Shown in pieces: positions 9,158-17,291 of a stretch of DNA of 64,000 nucleotides. Position 1 is the stretch's first letter. Every line of letters begins with the position of its first letter. The DNA comes from Chloroflexus aurantiacus J-10-fl (GTDB taxonomy: Bacteria > Chloroflexota > Chloroflexia > Chloroflexales > Chloroflexaceae): positions 5,194,542-5,258,541 of the forward strand of contig NC_010175.1 in NCBI RefSeq assembly GCF_000018865.1, written 5' to 3'. Position numbers and translations under genes: made by a program. The notes beneath the pieces are model-generated. The model was not told the DNA's origin, made no database searches, and saw only the letters and a program-made list of their open reading frames with translations.

Positions 9158-9196
9158 GCCAATGCAGGCCATTAGTCCAGGGAGCAATGACGTTCC

Positions 9197-10432
9197 ATGA
9201 GCCGATTCGCAATTGAACTGGCCGATATTCAGTCTGCACGGCGGGCGTTGCGGGATATTATCCTACCCACGCCAGTATTGCCGGCAACCCGCCTGAGTGC
9301 TGAACTGGGTGGGTCAATTTTTTACAAGGCTGAAAATACCCAGCAGAGTGGTTCGTTCAAAATTCGTGGTGCTTACAACACGATCATTCATCTGTCACCT
9401 GAAGAGAAACAACGCGGCGTGATTGCACCGTCTGCCGGGAATCACGCTCAGGGTGTCGCGCAGGCAGCCCAGTTATTGGGGGTAAAAGCAACAATTGTGA
9501 TGCCTGAGCGCGCTCCATTGACCAAAGTGGTGGCAACCCGCCGGTTGGGCGCCGAGGTCATTCTGCACGGCGCCACCTTCGATGATGCGATGGCCTACGC
9601 ACACGCTCTCAAAGAAGAACGTGGCTTAACCTACGTCCATGCCTTCGATCATCCACGGGTGATTGCAGGTCAGGGAACGATTGGCCTGGAACTGGTTGAA
9701 GCCCTGCCCGATTTAAACCAACTGGTCGTACCAATCGGCGGTGGTGGCCTGATCAGCGGGATTGCCCTGGCCGTGAAGACATTGTTGCCGCACGTGCGTA
9801 TCATCGGTGTGCAGGCTGCCGGCTGTGCGCCGGTGCCGGCCTCGCTCGCCGCCGGTCATCCGGTGACGGCACCGACTGCGCATACGATTGCAGATGGTAT
9901 TGCCGTGAAGCGTCCCGGCGAACTCACCCTGCCGATGATCCAGGCCCTGGTTGATGACGTTGTCACCGTTGATGACGAAGAGATTGTGATGGCAATCGCG
10001 CACGTGTTGCAATACAGTCGTCTGGTGGTCGAGGGAGCCGGCGCCGCAGGTGTTGCTGCCCTGCTCAGTGGTAAGGTGCCGGTACAACCACACCAGGTGA
10101 CGGCGACGATCCTTTGCGGTGGGAATATCGATGCGAATCTGCTGATGCGGGTGATTGAGTATGCCCTGGTTCGCCAGGGACGCTACCTCTTGCTCCGCAC
10201 CAGCGTCGATGATCGTCCGGGCGGCCTGGCCGGCCTGGTCAATCACGTTGCCTCGACCGGTGCCAGCGTCATGGATCTCTTCCATCGCCGTGGGATGTGG
10301 CGAGTGCCAATCGACCGTGCCGGCGTTGAACTCATCCTCGAAGTCCGTGATGAAGAACACGCTCAGATGGTCATCAATTCTCTCGAACAGGCCGGCTACC
10401 ATTGCGAGCGCGAACCGAACTGGCCGATATAA
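9197..10432 (+). CDS. ilvA: Threonine dehydratase (biosynthetic, ACT domain)
   Basis: A 411-residue PLP enzyme that deaminates threonine to 2-oxobutanoate, the first step to isoleucine. The PLP lysine is in SGSFKIRGAYN (Lys 55), the phosphate-binding glycine loop is PIGGGGLISG near residues 176-185, and SAGNHAQGVA near 79-88 binds the substrate carboxylate. An ACT regulatory domain occupies roughly 325-400 (RTSVDDRPGGLAGL onward). The single-ACT layout resembles the short IlvA/TdcB-with-ACT type and not the 514-residue enterobacterial IlvA with two. The start at 9197 is supported by good N-terminal family similarity; the ribosome site (GGGAGCAATGAC) is modest. It follows the 71-residue gene. 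Confidence 0.93.
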   Translation: MSRFAIELADIQSARRALRDIILPTPVLPATRLSAELGGSIFYKAENTQQSGSFKIRGAYNTIIHLSPEEKQRGVIAPSAGNHAQGVAQAAQLLGVKATIVMPERAPLTKVVATRRLGAEVILHGATFDDAMAYAHALKEERGLTYVHAFDHPRVIAGQGTIGLELVEALPDLNQLVVPIGGGGLISGIALAVKTLLPHVRIIGVQAAGCAPVPASLAAGHPVTAPTAHTIADGIAVKRPGELTLPMIQALVDDVVTVDDEEIVMAIAHVLQYSRLVVEGAGAAGVAALLSGKVPVQPHQVTATILCGGNIDANLLMRVIEYALVRQGRYLLLRTSVDDRPGGLAGLVNHVASTGASVMDLFHRRGMWRVPIDRAGVELILEVRDEEHAQMVINSLEQAGYHCEREPNWPI

Positions 10433-10496
10433 TACGCACTGCTTTATCTGGAACAGTGCGTCTGGTGTGCTCTGTAATCCACATCCTGCATTGCCT

Positions 10497-10525
10497 GAAG
10501 TGCGGAAGCTGTGCTTTCGCACTTC
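10497..10525. repeat. Hairpin GAAGTGCG...CGCACTTC after ilvA
   Basis: An imperfect stem-loop of GAAGTGCGGAAGC and GCTTTCGCACTTC, 65 bases after the ilvA stop. Related GTGCG-AAAG...CTTTCCGCAC hairpins lie near 12278 and 63667. It could terminate ilvA transcription or belong to an interspersed family. Confidence 0.5.
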
Positions 10526-10582
10526 ATGGCGATACATCTGGAAGAGGAAGAAAAAACCCTCGTTCGGCCCAGCACACTGCAT

Positions 10583-10608
10583 TTGATGACTGCAATGCCT
10601 GCTATAAT
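10583..10608 (+). promoter_or_regulatory. Extended -10 promoter for the FtsW/RodA gene
   Basis: TGCTATAAT at 10600-10608 is a perfect extended -10 (TGn plus TATAAT). TTGATG at 10583-10588 is a candidate -35, but its 14-base spacer is short, so the extended -10 probably carries recognition. It lies 163 bases before the start codon at 10772. Confidence 0.5.
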
Positions 10609-10771
10609 GCCAGACACAGAAAGGTGAGAGTATCCGCAGCAGGAAGCTACCCGAATAGTCGCCATCATGATCACGCGATAGGCACAACAGCGACAACGCT
10701 ACCTGCGCGGCCAGTTTTTTGGATACACTCTCGCGATTACGATGACCGGTTTTCTCCCACGGAGACACATT

Positions 10772-12190
10772 ATGGCCTCACTCCGTGCAACCTTTGCCCG
10801 CCTCCGCCAGTTGCGCATGGTGGAATTGCAACTGCTCGTTACCGTGCTGCTCTTTTTTGCTGCCGGTTATTTATTAGTCGTTGTTGCCACCGGCCAAAGT
10901 GAATTGCAGACGACAATTGAAGGGTTGGTTAGCATTCTCTGGCCATCAAGCCTACCCCTCGTGCTGTTTCTCGCCATTTCACTTGGCCTTTCGTGGCGCA
11001 GCCCAACAGCCGATCAGGTGATACTGCCGTTAGTAGCCTTACTGGCCGGACTGAGCCTGATGATGACGGCACGACTTGAGCCAGGTCTCAATCAGATCTA
11101 CATTTGTAGCAACCCGGCTGGTGAGCGGTTCCCTTGTTACGAAGGGATTGCTGCCAGGCAAACCCTGTGGGTAACGCTGGGCACGCTGATCATGGCAACC
11201 ATCCTTTTTACTCCTCTCGATCATCTCTGCATCCGGTTATTCCGTCTCTCGTTCACTGACGTACTCGATCACTATCGCTACCTCTGGCTGATGCTCGGAT
11301 TGGCGCTCATCCTGGCTACCTTTGTCTTCGGCGTTGACCCCAACAACAGCGGAGTACGGGTCTGGTTCAATCTCGGCTTCTTCTACTTCCAGCCGTCGGA
11401 ACTGCTCAAGATCATTCTGGTCATCTTCATGGCCTCGTACCTCAACGAGTACCGTGAAGTCGTGCAGTCGAACTACCGGATCGGGCCGTTTACCTTACCA
11501 CCGCTCCCCTACCTGGCCCCACTGGTCGGTATGTGGGCTATCGCGATGTTGACCATCGTCTTCCAACGCGATCTCGGCGCAGCGCTCCTGTTGTTCGGTG
11601 TCTTCCTCACGATGCTCTACGTCGCCACCGGACGCGGCCTGTACGTTGTCGTGGGAGTGGCTGCCTTTGCCGGTGGTGCCTATCTGCTGTACCGCCTGCT
11701 GCCCATCGTTGGCTTACGAGTATCGGTCTGGCTTGACCCCTGGGCCAGTGCTCAGGGATCGGGATATCAGATCGTCCAGGCGATTTATGCATTGGCGTCT
11801 GGCGGCATCTTCGGGGCAGGTCTGGGGCGCGGTGTGCCAGAGTATGTGCCGGCGGTGCATACCGATTTTATCTTCGTAGCCATTGGTGAGGAACTAGGGT
11901 TAGCCGGGACACTGGCCGTGCTGATCGCATACATGCTCCTCATTTTTCGCGGTTATCACCTGGCATTAGCTATTCCGGGTCGTTTTCGCGGGTTCGAGCA
12001 ACTGCTGGTTGTAGGGCTTACCTCAATCATTGCCGTACAGGCATTTATCATTCTAGGCGGCAATTTACGCCTGATCCCACTAACCGGTATTACATTGCCA
12101 TTTATCTCATACGGCGGTTCGTCGATTGTGGTGAACTTCCTGATTATCGGCCTGCTCTTACGCATCTCGGTAAGCGATCAGCGGTACTGA
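10772..12190 (+). CDS. FtsW/RodA/SpoVE family peptidoglycan polymerase
   Basis: A 472-residue polytopic membrane protein of the SEDS family, glycosyltransferases that polymerise lipid II during division or elongation. About ten hydrophobic segments are visible. The family signature is in the C-terminal half: GIFGAGLGRGVPEYVPAVHTDFIF followed by AIGEELGLAG, and PLTGITLPFISYGGSS near the end, a conserved extracytoplasmic loop. The start at 10772 has GGAG seven bases upstream; the ATG at 10742 adds ten residues without a ribosome site. No partner penicillin-binding protein is adjacent, so the sequence cannot tell whether it works in division (FtsW) or elongation (RodA). Confidence 0.92.
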   Translation: MASLRATFARLRQLRMVELQLLVTVLLFFAAGYLLVVVATGQSELQTTIEGLVSILWPSSLPLVLFLAISLGLSWRSPTADQVILPLVALLAGLSLMMTARLEPGLNQIYICSNPAGERFPCYEGIAARQTLWVTLGTLIMATILFTPLDHLCIRLFRLSFTDVLDHYRYLWLMLGLALILATFVFGVDPNNSGVRVWFNLGFFYFQPSELLKIILVIFMASYLNEYREVVQSNYRIGPFTLPPLPYLAPLVGMWAIAMLTIVFQRDLGAALLLFGVFLTMLYVATGRGLYVVVGVAAFAGGAYLLYRLLPIVGLRVSVWLDPWASAQGSGYQIVQAIYALASGGIFGAGLGRGVPEYVPAVHTDFIFVAIGEELGLAGTLAVLIAYMLLIFRGYHLALAIPGRFRGFEQLLVVGLTSIIAVQAFIILGGNLRLIPLTGITLPFISYGGSSIVVNFLIIGLLLRISVSDQRY

Positions 12191-12476
12191 TCAGACGCTT
12201 TGTCATACCAAGAGTACCCTACCGGAATGATGTCACTTACATGCTCAGCGATCCACATCCACGCCAGTTCAGAGAGCGCAAGCTATGCTTCCGCACCGAT
12301 CACACTCATTGCCAATGGCATGGAGGAGGCATCTCGCACCACACCTCATTTTTCTCAGGTGATCGCAAATCCGAAACAATGCACAGCGTGCGATCCAAGG
12401 CGTACCCATTCGCCCCCTTCATTCGCCGCATCCCCTGTATGGCAATGTGAACGGTCACATGTGCCGTCCACTGTAG

Positions 12477-12530
12477 GGGCGGGTTCTAAACCCGCCCGGG
12501 TTCTAAACCCGCCCATCCCGAACCCGCCCC
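12477..12530. repeat. GGGTTCTAAACCC palindrome run
   Basis: A GGGCGGGTT-CTA-AACCCGCCC inverted repeat at 12477-12497, followed directly by a second GGGTTCTAAACCCGCCC and a third partial arm ending near 12530. Same family as 12757-12789 and 39651-39685. Confidence 0.75.
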
Positions 12531-12555
12531 TCCGTTGCATGCCGGTGTTCCCAAC

Positions 12556-12650
12556 GCATCGTTACTCGCGCATCATGCGCGTGTCGCGCGGTGTGGAGTG
12601 CGGCAGCCATGCTGCCGCGCCAGCCGTACTCACGATCCGACGCGGATTGC
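12556..12650 (+). repeat. Core fragment of the 336-bp element
   Basis: Resembles the middle of copy 1 (near 3005-3080) in the same orientation: GCGTGTCGC, TGTGGAGTGCGGCAG, a GCATGC-centred GCGGCAGC hairpin, and CTCACGATCC follow in the same order. The outer parts of the element are not recognisable. Confidence 0.6.
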
Positions 12651-12756
12651 AGCGGACTCCCGTGCCGGTACGCGACCCTGATGATGGCGATGGCTAAACG
12701 CAGGCTGACCGCCTGCCCCACAGCGTGCTGGTGCCGGTGGTGCATAGAGGCGGGTT

Positions 12757-12789
12757 CCGTAGGGGCGGGTTGAGAACCCGCCCCTACGG
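12757..12789. repeat. 15-bp perfect stem palindrome (GGGGCGGGTT arms)
   Basis: CCGTAGGGGCGGGTT, loop GAG, then the exact reverse complement. The same arms recur at 39651-39685. Confidence 0.85.
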
Positions 12790-13437
12790 ACGGTATCTGT
12801 ACCGTTCACCCGACCATCCACGGGATGCGGTGAATAGGAATGTCTTGCACGGCGTGCAATGGATGGTTGTTCAGAGGTGATTGCAGCCGCTACGCCCCCC
12901 TCTCTCGCGCAGCGCTATGCCTTACCCATACCCAGGTTATCAACCGCTTCGCTCATCAGTCGAACCTATCTCATTGTGCGCGATCCTGGGCACTATCGCG
13001 TTGCATCGCTGTCGCGTGGGTCTCACGTCACGAATGGGCAGCGGATGGTCGCAGTGCTAGCGGCGGTAGACGGTGTATCAGACCGTGGGGCAGGCAGGAA
13101 GCCTGCCGGCAGGGCCAGCACCTGACAGCGGTAGCGGGGATGCCGGCACGCAGGCCGGGCTGCCTGCGCCACAGGGAGCACTTGCAGCCCAGCCTAACGC
13201 AGCGCGACATGTGGGTACTGCATAGCCCAGCGGGGGCCGGGTGGGGCAAATCACACATTAGCCCTGCGCTCAGCGCACGGGCAAGTCGCGCACAATCTCT
13301 CTCCCTGGCACTGCATCTGACCGCGAAGGTACGGAACGCCCGCGACAACCTGCTAACGAGCTGCCGGTAGCAAACCCGACAGATCTGGCAAACAGAAAGC
13401 TGTACAGCATTGGTCAAGATGTTGTCTAACACACGAC

Positions 13438-13467
13438 AACGGGACGGGTTTTGAAACCCGTCCCGTT
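13438..13467 (-). terminator. Hairpin downstream of sqr
   Basis: A 14-bp perfect stem (13438-13451 with 13454-13467) and a 2-base loop, 80 bases beyond the sqr stop. It has the GGGACGGGTTT type arm seen in other gap palindromes, so it may be a family member serving as a terminator. Confidence 0.55.
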
Positions 13468-13546
13468 ATCGCAATTCATGACGGCAATAAGACAAAGGGT
13501 TCTTGCTGGCGGTAATTATATCAACTTTAGAAACCCTCACCCCTTC

Positions 13547-14737
13547 TTACATCCGACCACGCAGCATACCGTTCCAGTACATCGCCGGCAAGCCGTATGC
13601 CTTCAGCGCATACATACTGTAGCGCTCCTGGGACTGATCGAAGGGGAAGCTCTCTTTGGGTTGGTTGGTATAATCGAACTCAGCCAGGATCAGGCTGCCA
13701 TAACCGGTCACCAACGGACACGAGGTATAGCCGTCGTAAGTGGCAGGCAGTGTCTCATTTGCCATTGCTGCCATCAGATTCGCAACCAGTACCGGTGCCT
13801 GCTTACGGATCGCTGCTCCTGTCTTCGATGTCGGCAGATTCGAGCAGTCGCCCAGGCTAAAGACGTTGGGATAGCGCACGTGCTGCAACGTATGCTTATC
13901 AACCTCTACCCAACCGGTCGTATGGGCCAACTTACTGCTCTTGATCACATCCGGCGCACTCATCGGCGGTGTTACGTGCAACATATCGAAGTGAACAGTC
14001 ACCGTCTCCTTCGTTGCCAGATTCATGAACACCGCTTCACGTGCTTCGCCGCGCACTTCAATCAGATCGTGCTGGTAATGAACATCGATACCCTTGCGCG
14101 CAACAACCCGATTTAGCGCATCAGCATACTTCTTGACGGCAAAGATTGCTGTACCGGCATGGTAGAAGTTAAGCTTGCTCTGCTGGCGAGCACCTGATCG
14201 GCGGAAGTAGTCATCGGCCAGATAGACGATCTTCTGCGGCGCGCCACCACACTTAATCGGCGTACTCGGATGGGTGAAGACCGCATTGCCACCGCGGAAC
14301 GTGCGAATATTCTGCCACGTATACTCAACGGTGTCATACGAGTAGTTCGAGCAAACCCCATTCTTCCCCAGCGTCTCCGGCAGACCCTTGATCTTGCCCC
14401 AATCAATTTGAATGCCCAATGCCACAACCAGATAGTCGTAGGTGATAGTCTCACCGTTGCTCAGGGTCAAACTATTCGCATCAGGGTCAAAAGCCTTGAC
14501 TGCTTCCTTGATCCATGTCACGCCGGGTGGAATATAATCGGCTTCCGGTCGTGCCGATTGCTCGCGGGGAAACACACCACCACCAACCAGCGTCCACAAT
14601 GGCTGATAGTAATGGACCGTTGACGGTTCGATCAGCGCCACCTCTGGCGGATTCGGTTGATCCATCAATTGGGCCGCAACGGTGAGACCGCCGGTACCAC
14701 CACCGGCAATAACAACCTGATAGTGGCTCTTGGCCAT
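13547..14737 (-). CDS. sqr: Sulfide:quinone oxidoreductase, type II
   Basis: A 396-residue flavoprotein that oxidises sulfide and passes electrons to the quinone pool at the membrane. FAD-binding AGGGTGGLTVAAQL is at residues 11-24. From memory it closely resembles the human mitochondrial enzyme: IKCGGAPQKIVYLAD, ADALNRVV, MLHVTPPMSAPDV, GDCSNLPTSK and GYTSCPLVTGY are all present. The two redox cysteines of type II enzymes correspond to Cys163 and Cys340. It ends at MLRGRM and so appears to lack the C-terminal amphipathic segment of the mitochondrial protein. The start at 14737 has AGAAAGAGG upstream. Third gene of a CstB-like/DUF1641/SQR run; 64 bases separate it from the DUF1641 gene. Confidence 0.95.
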   Translation of the reverse strand: MAKSHYQVVIAGGGTGGLTVAAQLMDQPNPPEVALIEPSTVHYYQPLWTLVGGGVFPREQSARPEADYIPPGVTWIKEAVKAFDPDANSLTLSNGETITYDYLVVALGIQIDWGKIKGLPETLGKNGVCSNYSYDTVEYTWQNIRTFRGGNAVFTHPSTPIKCGGAPQKIVYLADDYFRRSGARQQSKLNFYHAGTAIFAVKKYADALNRVVARKGIDVHYQHDLIEVRGEAREAVFMNLATKETVTVHFDMLHVTPPMSAPDVIKSSKLAHTTGWVEVDKHTLQHVRYPNVFSLGDCSNLPTSKTGAAIRKQAPVLVANLMAAMANETLPATYDGYTSCPLVTGYGSLILAEFDYTNQPKESFPFDQSQERYSMYALKAYGLPAMYWNGMLRGRM

Positions 14738-14801
14738 AGCAGTACCTCTTTCTCTTGCGAATAGCAGCTTGTGCTGCGACATGCCAGTAACGAGTTTCTA
14801 A

Positions 14802-15497
14802 CTAGCCCGGTAATTTCTGACCGAATCGTTCGGCGAAATTCAGGGCAAAACCGAGCGACCGCTGGACATCGCGGTTGAACAGTGCTCCCAGTAACGCCAT
14901 CGGCCCGGCCCGCCGTGGTTCGCGCTGAGCACTCACCAGCGCATGGGCCGCAGCCCCCATAACCTGCAGGGTCTTGGGATCAAGCACACCCGAACTCATC
15001 AGGGCTTTCATTTCGTCGGATTGCATTAAGGCAACCAGATTGCGGAGCGCGACTAAACCCTGACGTGCCGTGTCTTCCAGATCGATGCCCTGTTTACGAA
15101 TGGCTGCATAGAGTTCATCGATCATATCGACGGTCATCGCCGCAAAACCCGGTGCCTGCCGGGCCAGTTCATCGAGCGTTACCAGTTGTTCACTCAAGCC
15201 AGCCAGTGCTCGCAAGGTCGCCGGATCGGTTAACCGCTCAAGCGCGACGAGACCCACCTTCAATCGTTCGTCGATATCAACCCCGGCACTGGCAGCGTCA
15301 CGGTACAACCCATCAACCGTGTCAGTCGCCATCGCCAGCAGCGCCGGCGCTTCATCGGCGAGGGTGTTGACCTTCGCCAGGTGCTGTTCAAGCCGATCCA
15401 TCCGCTCCATCAACTGGTTGAGGAGTTCAGCAATGTGACCGACTTCCAGCGTGTGAACCTCACCGGCTGGTCCACTGTTGGTATGCGTGTACGTCAT
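14802..15497 (-). CDS. DUF1641 protein of the sulfide operon
   Basis: A 231-residue soluble helical protein with the DUF1641 tail: a GVLDPKTLQVMG segment followed by LGFALNFAERFG near the C terminus. Three similar helical units are visible, each carrying a V-DELYAAIRKQGID / VDGLYRDAASAGVD type segment and GLVALERL / GLVALRNL, suggesting internal repetition. DUF1641 proteins often sit beside sulfide:quinone oxidoreductase or formate dehydrogenase genes; the biochemical role is not known, and membrane recruitment or quinone-site chaperoning are guesses. The start at 15497 follows GGGAG. A strong hairpin separates it from the upstream CstB-like gene. Confidence 0.85.
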   Translation of the reverse strand: MTYTHTNSGPAGEVHTLEVGHIAELLNQLMERMDRLEQHLAKVNTLADEAPALLAMATDTVDGLYRDAASAGVDIDERLKVGLVALERLTDPATLRALAGLSEQLVTLDELARQAPGFAAMTVDMIDELYAAIRKQGIDLEDTARQGLVALRNLVALMQSDEMKALMSSGVLDPKTLQVMGAAAHALVSAQREPRRAGPMALLGALFNRDVQRSLGFALNFAERFGQKLPG

Positions 15498-15556
15498 AGT
15501 ACTCCCTGCGTCTTGCGCCCGCTACGCAGCGGGCTAACCACTATTCGCCTCGCTGT

Positions 15557-15598
15557 TGTTTCTGCCGGTAGTAATGGCCACTCCTACCGGCAGAAACA
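15557..15598 (-). terminator. Internal hairpin after the CstB-like gene
   Basis: A 15-bp perfect stem (15557-15571 with 15584-15598) and a 12-base loop, beginning nine bases past the stop of the upstream gene and about 60 bases before the DUF1641 start. It may reduce read-through into DUF1641-sqr or protect the upstream message. A smaller GCCCGCT/AGCGGGC hairpin follows at 15517-15534. Confidence 0.6.
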
Positions 15599-15606
15599 GC
15601 ACGCTG

Positions 15607-17007
15607 TCAAACAGCAACTGCTGAAGCCAGTTCTCGCCAGGTGCCCTGCGGATCGACCAGCGTCGCTACGTTGGTAAAACCAAACCGGCGCAGTAAGCTC
15701 GTGCCAACCTGTGAGCGATAGCCGGTTGCACAGTGCGCAATAATGGGGGTATCCCGTGGAATGTCGTCCAGGCGGCGCGGCAGATAGCCGAGCGGAATGT
15801 GCAGCGCACCGGGCAGATGAATCTCTTCGTATTCGGTCAGGTTACGCATATCGAGAATGACTGCCGAATGATCGCTCAGAGCGGCGCTCAGGTCTTTCAC
15901 CGTAGCGGTCGGCAACTGCACGAGATTATCACCGAGCGCTGACGCCGGCAGGTAACCGGGAATATCATCCACCCCAATCGCCCGCAAATCCTTCAAAATC
16001 TGATTCATGTCGGCGCCATCCGGCACAACCAGGTAGGTGGGCTTGTTGAAATCGACGAACCAGCCTACATATGTGCTGTACATCTTGCGAATGGGAACAC
16101 TGATGCTGCCCGGAACGTGACCGGCGACAAACTCGGCAGCACTGCGCAGATCAAAGACCATTGCCCCTTCTGCCATTGCCTGATCGAGAAGTGGCCGCTC
16201 GACCTCTACCGGGGTTGCCAGATCGTGCAAAAGCGCCGGCCCGACTTTGTTGACATACTTCATGCGGGCAAAGTAACGCGGTGGTTCCGGTTGACCCTTC
16301 AGCAACCAGCGCACAAACGCATCTTCATCGTCAAACTGGAACGCCGGGTTGAAACGCTTCTCGTAACCGAGTGTGCTCGATGGAATGGCGCCCAACGCCT
16401 TGCCACACGCGCTGCCTGCACCGTGAGCCGGCCACACCTGCAAATAGTCAGGAAGTTCGGCAAACCGTCGCACCGACTGGAACTGTTTGCGTGCACCCGG
16501 CTCCTTCGTACCAGAAATACCGGCGGCCTCTTCCAGCAAATCAGGGCGCCCAACATCACCGACGAACAGAAAATCACCGGTGAACACACCCATCGGCTGA
16601 TCGGCACCGGCAGTATCGGTAATCATGAAAGCAATGTGCTCTGGGGTATGGCCGGGGGTTGCAATCACCTGTACCTTAATGTTGCCAACCATCCACGTAT
16701 CGCCATCCTTCACCAGAATGGCCTTCTCAATTTCTGGGTAGGCATACTTCCAGTTGGCATCGCCCATATCGCTCAGATACATCTGGGCACCGGTACGGGC
16801 AGCCAGCTCACGGACACCGCTGACAAAATCGGCGTGAATATGAGTTTCCGTTACATGGGTAATCCGCAATCCTTCTTTGGCGGCTACGCGCAAATACGGC
16901 TCTACATCGCGCATTGGATCGATGACCATTGCCTCACCGGTCTTAGCGCAGCCGATGAGGTACGAAGCCTGCGCCAGCATCTCGTCGTAGAAATACTTCA
17001 GCAACAT
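15607..17007 (-). CDS. CstB-like persulfide dioxygenase-rhodanese fusion
   Basis: A 466-residue fusion. Residues 1-240 are a metallo-beta-lactamase fold of the ETHE1 persulfide dioxygenase type: TETHIHADFVSG binds iron, with GHTPEHIAF and FTGDFLFVGDVGRPDL following. A first rhodanese fold (about 265-345) has no catalytic Cys. A second (about 365-460) has one in IIAHCATGYRSQ (Cys near 426). This order matches Staphylococcus CstB, which turns persulfides into sulfite and thiosulfate. With SQR two genes on, it would complete sulfide oxidation by removing the persulfide that SQR makes. The start at 17007 is preferred; GAAGGGAAGC lies upstream, and an alternative at 17031 adds eight lysine-rich residues. 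Divergent from the LysR gene. Confidence 0.9.
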   Translation of the reverse strand: MLLKYFYDEMLAQASYLIGCAKTGEAMVIDPMRDVEPYLRVAAKEGLRITHVTETHIHADFVSGVRELAARTGAQMYLSDMGDANWKYAYPEIEKAILVKDGDTWMVGNIKVQVIATPGHTPEHIAFMITDTAGADQPMGVFTGDFLFVGDVGRPDLLEEAAGISGTKEPGARKQFQSVRRFAELPDYLQVWPAHGAGSACGKALGAIPSSTLGYEKRFNPAFQFDDEDAFVRWLLKGQPEPPRYFARMKYVNKVGPALLHDLATPVEVERPLLDQAMAEGAMVFDLRSAAEFVAGHVPGSISVPIRKMYSTYVGWFVDFNKPTYLVVPDGADMNQILKDLRAIGVDDIPGYLPASALGDNLVQLPTATVKDLSAALSDHSAVILDMRNLTEYEEIHLPGALHIPLGYLPRRLDDIPRDTPIIAHCATGYRSQVGTSLLRRFGFTNVATLVDPQGTWRELASAVAV

Positions 17008-17131
17008 CGCTTTGCTTCCCTTCTTTTTCACGTATGATTAGCCGTACCCGATCCCGTATGACAGCTTTGGCGCCAATCGCTTGTTGAGAGTGTTGGGATT
17101 TGACAGTTCTGACAATAGCAGAAATACCCCC

Positions 17132-17159
17132 TTGGCAGAAGCCGAAACATGCTTATACT
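17132..17159 (+). promoter_or_regulatory. Probable promoter for the LysR gene
   Basis: TTGGCA (17132-17137) and TATACT (17154-17159) with a 16-base spacer, about 130 bases before the LysR start in the divergent region shared with the CstB-like gene. No LysR operator was assigned with confidence. Confidence 0.5.
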
Positions 17160-17291
17160 ATCTCTAAGCAGAAACTTATAGCTCAGCGACACAAGAATCA
17201 TTGCATCCAGGAATAGATGCATTTCTCTGAATGCACAGGTTTGATCATTTGGTATCGACAGGTTGTCTAAACAGCATAACCAGGAGCAACG

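Larger units (their letters stand above)
12191..13546. other. 1.36-kb gene-free region rich in palindromes
   Basis: No gene is supported, although an open frame of 176 codons crosses 12840-13370; it is built over palindromic, compositionally skewed sequence. Contents: a CGCAAGC-GCTTCCGC hairpin near 12278, a GGGTTCTAAACCC repeat run (12477-12530), a fragment of the 336-bp element core (12556-12650), a near-perfect palindrome at 12757-12789, a GGCAGGC hairpin at 13089-13107, and the hairpin downstream of sqr (13438-13467). Confidence 0.7.

Noticed and set aside
9713..10768. Open frame of 351 codons antisense to ilvA
   Set aside because: It is a shadow of the complete threonine dehydratase gene, with atypical composition and no motif.
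12840..13370. Open frame of 176 codons in the large gap before sqr
   Set aside because: The sequence is palindromic and compositionally odd, the predicted protein is rich in Arg, Cys and Ser without any fold pattern, and no ribosome site is present.
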